Below the pieces are notes generated by a model that did not search any database, had not been told where the DNA came from, and saw nothing but the letters and a program-made list of their open reading frames with translations. Shown in pieces: positions 1 to 5,334 of a stretch of DNA of 5,334 nucleotides. Location of the stretch: the NCBI GenBank assembly GCA_029779385.1, contig JAKPAQ010000208.1:1-5334 (forward strand), in the 5' to 3' direction. The stretch's first letter is position 1, and each line of letters opens with the position of its first letter. The DNA is from Actinomycetes bacterium (GTDB lineage Bacteria; Actinomycetota; Actinomycetes; Propionibacteriales; Nocardioidaceae). The position numbers were made by a program, and so were the translations under genes.

Positions 1-2
1 TG

Positions 3-269
3 GCGGTATTGGGGCCGTTGGCTACCTACGCTGAACCCCATTCTTACGACTTGTGCACGAACCATGCCGAACGGATGTCGGCGCCGCAGGGTTGGAGCGT
101 AATTCGGTTGGCTCCTGAGTTCGTTGAGCCCGAACCAACCCATGACGATTTAGTGGCGCTAGCGGACGCAGTCCGTGAGGCCGGCCGGCCGGCGCCGGCG
201 CCCGAAGCTGAAGATTCAGGTCCTGCGCTTCGGATTGTTCGCAACGATTCGGCTACGGTGGTTCCGTGA
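3..269 (+). CDS. DUF3499 family protein, 3' part (5' end outside window)
   Basis: This is the C-terminal 88 residues of a small actinobacterial protein of unknown function. The frame is open to the left edge, beginning AVLGPLATYAEPHSYDLC, so the TTG at 9 is an internal leucine codon and not a start. Recognition rests on the block LGPLATYAEPHSYDLC, followed by NHAERMSAPQGW and a later THDDLVALADAVREA segment; this order is what I remember for DUF3499. About 25 residues are missing, including an N-terminal Cys pair typical of the family, which together with the visible DLC-xx-H would suggest metal binding (inference). The tail after residue 58 is Pro/Ala-rich and low-complexity. The stop codon TGA overlaps the GTG start of the Trm112-like gene, so the two are probably co-translated. 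No biochemical function is known to me. Confidence 0.85.
   Translation, partial: AVLGPLATYAEPHSYDLCTNHAERMSAPQGWSVIRLAPEFVEPEPTHDDLVALADAVREAGRPAPAPEAEDSGPALRIVRNDSATVVP
179..202. repeat. 24-nt G/C-only palindrome-rich tract inside DUF3499
   Basis: The run contains only G and C: three tandem GGCC units followed by GGCGCC GGCGCC. It holds overlapping palindromes (GGCCGGCC, GCCGGC, GGCGCC). It encodes the Pro/Ala-rich linker GRPAPAP of the DUF3499 tail, so it is most simply a low-complexity coding segment and not a site. It could form strong local secondary structure in the mRNA. Confidence 0.6.
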
Positions 270-442
270 ACCTCGACCCAGCGCTGTTGGAAATCCTCGT
301 CTGTCCCCAGTGTCGTTCGGGACTGTTTGTAGACAACGACGCCGAAGAGTTGCTATGCAACGGTTGTGCGCTCGCCTACCCTGTCCGCCGTGGTATTCCC
401 GTGATGTTGGTTGATGAGGCACGCACCCTGAACGCGGGCTAA
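266..442 (+). CDS. Trm112-like zinc-binding small protein
   Basis: This is a complete 58-residue protein starting at GTG. It begins MNLDPALLEILVCPQCRSG and ends with a conserved-looking YPVRRGIPVMLVDEA. Two Cys pairs, C13-x2-C16 (CPQC) and C31-x2-C34 (CNGC), form a probable zinc ribbon. The LLEILVCP opening and the Y-x-[IV]-x-x-G-IP-[VM]-ML closing are the signature of the Trm112/YcaR family, and the length (about 55-65 aa) is normal for bacterial members. In eukaryotes and archaea Trm112 activates and stabilises several SAM-dependent methyltransferases that act on tRNA, rRNA and release factor; the bacterial partners are mostly unknown. The start was chosen because GTGA overlaps the DUF3499 stop by 4 nt, which implies translational coupling. 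A weak GGTGG lies just upstream. Family assignment is secure; the partner and role here are inference. Confidence 0.88.
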   Translation: MNLDPALLEILVCPQCRSGLFVDNDAEELLCNGCALAYPVRRGIPVMLVDEARTLNAG

Positions 443-484
443 CTGCTCGTTTCGTCGTGGCTGCGGCCATCAGGTGTTTTCAAC

Positions 485-490
485 TATCAT
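485..490 (+). promoter_or_regulatory. Possible -10 element for the GTPase operon
   Basis: TATCAT matches the -10 consensus TATAAT at 5 of 6 positions, in an AT-richer patch of the 62-nt gap between the Trm112-like gene and the first GTPase. A transcript starting 6-7 nt downstream would have a leader of only about 8 nt before the ATG at 505, consistent with the lack of a Shine-Dalgarno sequence there. No -35 hexamer is visible at 16-18 nt upstream, so this remains a candidate only. Confidence 0.3.
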
Positions 491-504
491 TGACGTGATT
501 CTGC

Positions 505-2232
505 ATGACTGAGCCGCCCGTGAAACCCCAGCGCGAGGCCGTGGTCAACGACGGTCTGGCTTCACGCCTGTCCGCATTGTCCGCGGCCGTTTCTGCGTTG
601 CCCTTTGAACTTGAGACGACCGACTTCGCCAGCGACCGGGCGCTGCAACGTGAAATCGCCGAACAACTAGACGACTATGTCGTGCCGCGGCTACAGAATC
701 TTCAGGGGCCGCTACTTGTCGTGGTGGGCGGCTCGACGGGTGCTGGCAAGTCGACGCTGGTGAACTCGATTGTGGGGCGGCGAGTTACCGCAACTGGAGT
801 GCTTCGCCCGACCACTCGAACGCCGGTCCTTGTGCATCACCCCGATGACACTGGATGGTTCACCTCCGGCAAGATCCTGCCCGACTACGTCCGCACCGGC
901 TCGAACAGTCGCCGGGCGAACACGATCCGCCAAGTTGCCAGTTCGACGCTCTGGCCGGGGGTCGCAGTGTTGGATGCGCCTGATTTTGACTCGATTGATC
1001 AGACCAACCGCGATATGGCCGAGCAGTTGCTTGGTGCGGCTGATCTTTGGCTGTTCGTGACTTCGGCGGCTAGGTATGCCGATCAGGTGCCGTGGGATTA
1101 CTTGCGTCGCGCGGCTGACCGGAAAGCTTCGATTGCGGTCGTACTGGATCGGACTTCGCCCGAAGCGCTCGGTGAGGTGCGCCGTCACTTGGCCAGGATG
1201 CTCACCGAGCATGGTTTGGCCGACGTGGCTTTGTTTTCCGTGCCCGAATCCACGCCAGATGCCGAAGGCGTCCTGCCGGGCCGAGACGTGGCCCAGATCG
1301 TGATGTGGCTGCGTGGCCTAGCTGCCGACGAATCGCGTCGCCGAGTCATCGTCGAGTCGACCTTGCAGGGCGCGATCTCTCACGATGTCGAGTCCAGTAA
1401 GCACCTATCGACCCAGTTCGCCAAGCAGGTGCAGACCGCCGAACTTTTGCATGAGGACGTGGAGACGGTCTATCGCCGGGCACACGCCGACCTGATGGCT
1501 GCTGCCACGGACGGCACGATGATGCGTGGTGAGGTGCTGGCCAGGTGGCAGGCTTTTGTCGGTTCGGCGGAGATTTTTGGCAAACTCGAACGAACCGTGG
1601 GCAGCGTACGCGACCGACTTTTCAATCGTGGTTTGGCTAAGCCTGAAGGGGCGGCAGCGGCGGCCGTTTCCGGACTGCATCTGCTGATCTTGGATCGGGC
1701 GGAGCTTGCTGCCGAGGAGGCCGCGCGGGCGTGGGAACAAAACCTGGCTGGCCGGGTGTTGCTGACGGCCAACCCTGGGCTGGATCGCGCCTCGCGAGAC
1801 GTGCGAGTCAAAGCCGAACGACTCGCCCGCCAGTGGCAGGAGTCGGTCTTTGATCTGGTGGCGCAGCGCGGCGCTCAAAAGAAGACCAAAGCCAAAGCGT
1901 TGGCAATCGGCGTGAACGCGACCGGGGTCGCCCTGATGATGGTGGTTTTTGCCGGTACCGCAGGTCTCACCGGCGGCGAGTTGGTGATTGCTGGCGGCAC
2001 GGCTGCGGCCGGTCAGGCGGTCCTTAGCGCGGTTTTCGGCGATCAGGCGGTGCGTGAACTCGTGACGGCCGCCAGCGCCGACTTGGCTCGCCGACTCGAC
2101 GAACTACTCGCTGATGAGGCGCGTCGGTTCAGTGACTTGCTGCCAGACCTAGACCAGTTGACTAAGTACGGCCAGGACCTCGATCAGGTGCTCGCAAGTT
2201 GGCAAGAGGCACCTGCGGAGCGTGGCCGATGA
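505..2232 (+). CDS. Dynamin-like/YfjP-like P-loop GTPase, first of a tandem pair (degenerate G4)
   Basis: This is a 575-residue protein with an N-terminal GTPase domain. The P-loop is GGSTGAGKST at residues 75-84 (Lys82). The switch I region is RPTTRTPV at 101-108. The G3-like motif is DAPDFDS at 157-163, with Asp where DxxG has Gly. At the G4 position the sequence is VVLDRTSPE (212-220), with no N/TKxD, so guanine recognition may be altered or depend on a partner. Residues about 270-460 are helical and charged, as in dynamin-like stalks. They are followed by KK-TKAK and a Gly/Ala-rich hydrophobic stretch (463-511) that could be a membrane hairpin or paddle, then an acidic, Leu-rich helical tail. 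ATG 505 is the first in-frame start after TGA 496-498 and has no clear ribosome binding site. The stop overlaps the start of the second GTPase by ATGA. Such proteins are often annotated as dynamin family or, wrongly, as ABC transporter. Membrane remodelling or a division role, as for Streptomyces DynA/DynB, is only an analogy. Confidence 0.85.
   Translation: MTEPPVKPQREAVVNDGLASRLSALSAAVSALPFELETTDFASDRALQREIAEQLDDYVVPRLQNLQGPLLVVVGGSTGAGKSTLVNSIVGRRVTATGVLRPTTRTPVLVHHPDDTGWFTSGKILPDYVRTGSNSRRANTIRQVASSTLWPGVAVLDAPDFDSIDQTNRDMAEQLLGAADLWLFVTSAARYADQVPWDYLRRAADRKASIAVVLDRTSPEALGEVRRHLARMLTEHGLADVALFSVPESTPDAEGVLPGRDVAQIVMWLRGLAADESRRRVIVESTLQGAISHDVESSKHLSTQFAKQVQTAELLHEDVETVYRRAHADLMAAATDGTMMRGEVLARWQAFVGSAEIFGKLERTVGSVRDRLFNRGLAKPEGAAAAAVSGLHLLILDRAELAAEEAARAWEQNLAGRVLLTANPGLDRASRDVRVKAERLARQWQESVFDLVAQRGAQKKTKAKALAIGVNATGVALMMVVFAGTAGLTGGELVIAGGTAAAGQAVLSAVFGDQAVRELVTAASADLARRLDELLADEARRFSDLLPDLDQLTKYGQDLDQVLASWQEAPAERGR
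2217..2220 (+). promoter_or_regulatory. Shine-Dalgarno of the second GTPase, deciding its start
   Basis: GGAG ends 8 nt before ATG 2229, a normal Shine-Dalgarno spacing. It lies inside the last codons of the first GTPase. Together with the ATGA overlap it favours the start at 2229 over the in-frame GTG/ATG-like extension beginning at 2199, whose ten extra residues (MARGTCGAWP) look like an out-of-frame reading of the preceding gene. Confidence 0.65.
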
Positions 2233-3827
2233 CTGAACTTGATGAACGGATCGATTCGCTGCGAGAGGCCTTAGCCGCCGGCGAAGGAGTCCTAGACCCG
2301 GCCGAGTTGCGCAGCGCTGCCGGAGTTTTCGAACACACCAAAGAGCGACTTGAATTGTCCGACTCGCACACCGTTGCGGTGTTGGCCGGCGCGACTGGCT
2401 CAGGCAAATCATCGCTGTTCAACCGGGTGGTCGGCCTCGACGTTGCCGAGGTGGGTTACCTGCGACCAACGACCGCTACGGCGCTGGCCTGCGCTTGGGG
2501 GCCGGCCGGCGCAACCAAACTGATGGACTGGATGGGGATCGCCAAGCGCGACCAGTTGAGCCGGCGCGGGGTGCTGGATGGTTCGCGCGATGAAGAGTTG
2601 GAAGGACTGGTCCTCGTCGACCTGCCCGACCACGATTCGGTGATGACTGAAAACAAGGACGTGGTCGACCACGTTTCGCGGTTCGCGGACTTGTTCATTT
2701 GGGTTTTGGATCCGCAAAAGTACGCCGATGAGGCCATCCATGCGCGGTATTTGCGACCGTTGGCCACCCACCGTGAAGCTTCTGTTGTGGTGCTGAACCA
2801 GGTTGACCGGCTCAACCCGAAAGAGCGCGAGTTAGCGGTGCGCGACATTGAGCGGATTCTGGCCGAGGAAGGCTTTGCTGGCGTTCCGGTGATCGCCACC
2901 AGTGCACTGACCGGCCGCGGCGTTGGTGAACTTCGGGCGCAGATCCGCGACCGGATCAACTCCAAGAAGTCCGCTAGGTCACGGCTGGTGGCCGACGTTC
3001 GCCAAGTTGCGCGTGAGTTGGCCGAAATTGGCGGCACCGCGCAAGTGCCCGGCCTGGATCCGGCGGCTGCCGATGGACTTATCGACACGTTTGTCGAGTG
3101 TGCGGGCGTTCGGCAGATCGCCGCAGCAGTCGAGGCCTCCACCGCCCGGCGAGCGGCTGCAGCGACCGACTGGCCGGTCTTTAGCTGGGTCAGCAAACTG
3201 CGTCGCGACCCGTTACGACAATTGGGCATGGGTCGGTCGGCTAGGGATGCGGTTGCCCAAGCAGGCCAGATTGCGCCGTCGGTCCAGCGCGCCCGAGCCG
3301 ATCAGGGCGTGCGTGACCTGGTCGAGCAGTCGACCAAGTCGATGGCGCGGCCCTGGCGCCTGGCGATCTCGCAGAGCTTGCTCTCGGGCGGCACCAACGA
3401 CGTGATCGACGAGTTGGACGCTGCCGTCGGGCAAGTTGACCTTGGGTTGGAGCGCCGGCCAGCTTGGTGGACGCTGGTGGCCGCGCTGCAGTGGCTGACC
3501 TTTGCCGTCGTGCTGGGGGGCCTGGGGTGGCTGGTCGTTTCTGCTCTGGGTTACTTGCCCATCGACCCGTGGCCCGACGCGCCCCGTTCGTTCTCGCTGC
3601 CGCTGCCAGCAGTGCTGCTGGTGGGAGGTTTGGGCTTCGCGGTGGTCTTGACGGTGCTGGCTCGCTGGGTCGGCGCGTTTAGCGCTCGCCGGGCCCGCGA
3701 CCGAGCGGACAAGCGTCTCACCAAGGCCATCGAGGACACCACGAACAAAGTGGTGATTGCCAAACTCGCAGGCGAGTTAGAGCGATATGAACGCTGGCGC
3801 ACCGGACTCGGGATTGCTGGCCAGTAG
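2229..3827 (+). CDS. Membrane-anchored dynamin-like/YfjP-like GTPase, second of a tandem pair
   Basis: This is a 532-residue protein starting MTELDERIDSLREAL. All G motifs are visible: P-loop GATGSGKSS (54-62, Lys60), switch I RPTTATAL (79-86), G3-like DLPDHDS (131-137, Asp in place of the DxxG glycine), intact G4 NQVD (190-193) and G5 ATSAL (223-227). So it should bind guanine nucleotide. A helical middle part (about 250-405) leads to two strong hydrophobic segments, about 413-442 (rich in Trp, Leu, Val) and about 457-482. They are separated by a short Pro/Asp loop and followed by Arg/Lys-rich ARRARDRADKRL. By the positive-inside rule both the GTPase domain and the C-terminal helix would be cytoplasmic. 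It is paralogous to its upstream neighbour, sharing the motif order, RPTT, DxPDxDS and the YAD block before G4. The 4-nt overlap predicts near-equal synthesis, so a hetero-oligomer is likely (inference). The exact function is unknown to me. Confidence 0.87.
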   Translation: MTELDERIDSLREALAAGEGVLDPAELRSAAGVFEHTKERLELSDSHTVAVLAGATGSGKSSLFNRVVGLDVAEVGYLRPTTATALACAWGPAGATKLMDWMGIAKRDQLSRRGVLDGSRDEELEGLVLVDLPDHDSVMTENKDVVDHVSRFADLFIWVLDPQKYADEAIHARYLRPLATHREASVVVLNQVDRLNPKERELAVRDIERILAEEGFAGVPVIATSALTGRGVGELRAQIRDRINSKKSARSRLVADVRQVARELAEIGGTAQVPGLDPAAADGLIDTFVECAGVRQIAAAVEASTARRAAAATDWPVFSWVSKLRRDPLRQLGMGRSARDAVAQAGQIAPSVQRARADQGVRDLVEQSTKSMARPWRLAISQSLLSGGTNDVIDELDAAVGQVDLGLERRPAWWTLVAALQWLTFAVVLGGLGWLVVSALGYLPIDPWPDAPRSFSLPLPAVLLVGGLGFAVVLTVLARWVGAFSARRARDRADKRLTKAIEDTTNKVVIAKLAGELERYERWRTGLGIAGQ

Positions 3828-3860
3828 CCGCGCACGAACAGGCCCAACTCCTCGCGGCTA
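3825..3860 (+). promoter_or_regulatory. Hairpin between the second GTPase and ettA
   Basis: TAGCCGCG (3825-3832) and CGCGGCTA (3853-3860) are perfect 8-bp inverted repeats with a 20-nt loop. The left arm begins with the TAG stop codon of the GTPase. The right arm ends 14 nt before the ettA ATG and runs into the only Shine-Dalgarno-like bases there (TAGG, 3859-3862). No T-run follows, so a classical rho-independent terminator is unlikely. It could be a processing, attenuation or translation-control hairpin, or a chance feature in GC-rich DNA. Confidence 0.4.
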
Positions 3861-3874
3861 GGCTTGTGCTCATC

Positions 3875-5334
3875 ATGGCTGAATACGTACTTTCTCTTCG
3901 CAATGTCCGCAAAGCTCACGGCGACAAGGTCGTCTTGGACAATGTCTCGCTCTCGTTCCTGCATGGCGCGAAGATCGGCGTTGTTGGCCCGAACGGAATG
4001 GGCAAGTCGTCACTGCTCAAACTGATGGCCGGGCTCGACCAGCCGAACAACGGCGACATCGTGCGCGACCCCGAAGCAACGGTGGGCATGTTGGCCCAGG
4101 AGCCGCCGCTTTCTGAGGGCAAGACCGTACTGGAGAACGTCGAAGAAGCCGTCTCAGAGATCAAGGGCAAGATGGCCCGACTCGAGCAGGCCTACGCCGA
4201 AATGGCCGAACCGGATGCCGACTATGACGCGCTCGGTGCCGAGACCGGCGAACTGCAGACCTACCTCGACAGCGTCGGCGCCTGGGACATCGACAGCAAA
4301 CTCGATCAGGCGATGGACGCGCTGCGGTGCCCGCCGGCGGACGTGCTGGTCGACAACCTTTCTGGTGGTGAGCGTCGCCGGGTCGCCTTGTGTAAGTTGC
4401 TGCTGCAGCAGCCCGACCTGTTGCTGCTCGATGAGCCCACCAACCACTTGGACGCCGAGAGTGTCCAGTGGCTCGAAGGTCACCTCAAGTCGTACCCGGG
4501 CGCGGTTCTGGCCGTGACCCACGACCGGTACTTCCTCGACAATGTGGCCGAATGGATTGCTGAAGTCGACCGCGGTCAGATCCACGGCTACGAGGGCAAC
4601 TACTCGACCTACCTAGAGACGAAGAAGGACCGTCTCAAGATCGAGGGCCAAAAGGACGCCAAGCGTGCCAAGATGCTCGAACGCGAACTCGAATGGGTGC
4701 GCTCGAACGCTAAGGGCCGCCAAACCAAGAGCAAGTCGCGTCTGGCTCGCTATGAGGAACTGGCCGCCGAGGCCGAGAAGGCTCGCAAGATCGACACGAC
4801 GGACATCAACATTCCGGCCGGTCCGCGACTCGGCGATGTGGTGTTGGACGCGAAGAATCTCGTCAAGGGCTTCGAGGGCCGCGTCCTTTGGGACGACATC
4901 AACTTTTCGTTGCCGCGAGCAGGAATTGTCGGCATCGTCGGCCCGAACGGTGTCGGCAAGACGACCTTGTTCCGGATGATCACCGGCTCAGAAGAGCCCG
5001 ATTCGGGTGAGTTGGAAGTCGGCAAGACGGTAAAGATCAGCTACGTCGATCAGAACCGGTCGAACATCGACCCGGCGAAGAACGTCTGGGAAGTGGTCTC
5101 TGACGGTTTGGACTTCATCAAGGTCGCGAACTTCGAAATGAACAGCCGCGCCTATGTCGCTTCGTTCGGTTTCAAGGGTTCGGACCAGCAGAAGAAGGCC
5201 GGCGTGCTTTCTGGCGGTGAGCGCAACCGGTTGAACCTAGCGCTGACACTCAAGCAGGGCGGCAACATGCTGCTGCTCGATGAGCCGACCAACGACTTGG
5301 ACGTTGAAACCTTGTCCTCGCTCGAAGACGCGTT
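3875..5334 (+). CDS. ettA: Energy-dependent translational throttle protein EttA (ABC-F ATPase), 3' end outside window
   Basis: This is a soluble tandem ABC ATPase, 486 residues present of about 555-560. ABC1 has Walker A GPNGMGKSS (38-46), signature LSGGE (162-166), Walker B LLLLDEPTNHLD (182-193, catalytic Glu187) and switch His216. An insertion at about 92-140 matches the EttA arm that contacts the ribosomal L1 stalk. The P-site tRNA-interacting linker spans about 240-322 and contains EGNYSTYLE, ELEWVRSNAKGRQTKSKSR and LARYEEL, the most EttA-specific stretch. ABC2 has Walker A GPNGVGKTT (356-364), signature LSGGE (445-449) and Walker B LLLDEPTNDLD with Glu470. No transmembrane segment is present, so it is not a transporter. 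EttA is known to bind the ribosomal E site and gate entry into elongation according to the ATP/ADP ratio. ATG 3875 gives MAEYVLSLRNVRKAHGDK, the family's normal N-terminus; the ribosome binding site is weak. The frame is open to the window edge with no frameshift. Confidence 0.96.
   Translation, partial: MAEYVLSLRNVRKAHGDKVVLDNVSLSFLHGAKIGVVGPNGMGKSSLLKLMAGLDQPNNGDIVRDPEATVGMLAQEPPLSEGKTVLENVEEAVSEIKGKMARLEQAYAEMAEPDADYDALGAETGELQTYLDSVGAWDIDSKLDQAMDALRCPPADVLVDNLSGGERRRVALCKLLLQQPDLLLLDEPTNHLDAESVQWLEGHLKSYPGAVLAVTHDRYFLDNVAEWIAEVDRGQIHGYEGNYSTYLETKKDRLKIEGQKDAKRAKMLERELEWVRSNAKGRQTKSKSRLARYEELAAEAEKARKIDTTDINIPAGPRLGDVVLDAKNLVKGFEGRVLWDDINFSLPRAGIVGIVGPNGVGKTTLFRMITGSEEPDSGELEVGKTVKISYVDQNRSNIDPAKNVWEVVSDGLDFIKVANFEMNSRAYVASFGFKGSDQQKKAGVLSGGERNRLNLALTLKQGGNMLLLDEPTNDLDVETLSSLEDA

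Noticed and set aside
458..480. TGGC-TGCG-GCCA hairpin followed by TTTT as a terminator after the Trm112-like gene
   Set aside because: The stem is only 4 bp plus a possible G-U pair, and the T-run is 7 nt away and four bases long. This is too weak to call.
1405..1878. Open frame on the - strand (157 codons) opposite the first GTPase
   Set aside because: Its composition is unlike a real protein, it has no motif, and it overlaps well-supported coding sequence in full.
2199..2228. N-terminal extension of the second GTPase
   Set aside because: The ten residues MARGTCGAWP overlap the previous gene by 34 nt and have no matching ribosome signal, while ATG 2229 has GGAG at 8 nt and the classic ATGA overlap.
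2456..3229. Long open frame on the - strand (257 codons) opposite the second GTPase
   Set aside because: The translation is Ser/Arg/Thr-rich with no recognisable domain and lies fully opposite a convincing GTPase. It is the usual antisense shadow of high-GC coding DNA.
4154..4585. Open frame on the - strand (143 codons) opposite ettA
   Set aside because: It lies opposite the EttA arm, signature and Walker B of the first ABC domain, which are strongly conserved. It is a shadow frame.
3875..5334. ABC transporter ATPase or antibiotic-resistance ABC-F protein
   Set aside because: There is no membrane partner, and the arm plus the linker with ELEWVR and KGRQTKSK match EttA rather than resistance ABC-F proteins such as Vga, Msr or OptrA.
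1..5334. CRISPR array, tRNA/rRNA, IS element or phage genes
   Set aside because: No regularly spaced repeats, tRNA-like cloverleaf, transposase motif or terminal inverted repeats were seen on either strand.

Overview
The window comes from a moderately high-GC actinobacterium (Actinomycetota). The evidence is a DUF3499 protein, a family I know only from that phylum, plus GTG/TTG-rich coding, frequent 4-nt start/stop overlaps, and an EttA with actinobacterial-style sequence. I cannot fix the genus. All supported genes lie on the + strand, and there is no gene-free stretch longer than 65 bases.

Left part (1-442): the 3' end of a DUF3499 gene runs in from the left edge. It overlaps by four bases (GTGA) a 58-residue Trm112-like zinc protein. 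In many actinobacteria these two flank a phosphomannomutase gene (manB/pmmB), but here nothing lies between them.

Middle part (443-3827): after a 62-nt gap with a possible -10 element and no clear ribosome binding site, two adjacent dynamin-like/YfjP-like P-loop GTPases follow, overlapping by ATGA. They are clearly related to each other: P-loop, RPTT switch, DxPDxDS G3-like motif, and a YAD block before G4. Only the second keeps an intact G4 (NQVD) and G5 (TSA). The second carries two strong transmembrane helices near its C-terminus; the first has only a weaker Gly/Ala-rich hydrophobic segment. The likely picture is a co-translated, asymmetric, membrane-associated GTPase pair. Its cellular job cannot be read from the sequence.

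Right part (3828-5334): a 47-nt spacer, with a perfect 8-bp inverted repeat starting in the stop codon of the second GTPase, leads to the translational throttle ABC-F ATPase EttA. EttA runs off the right edge with roughly 70 residues missing.

No RNA genes, mobile elements, CRISPR arrays or phage features were seen. The most interesting unit is the coupled GTPase pair. It is a poorly characterised family rather than certainly a new one.
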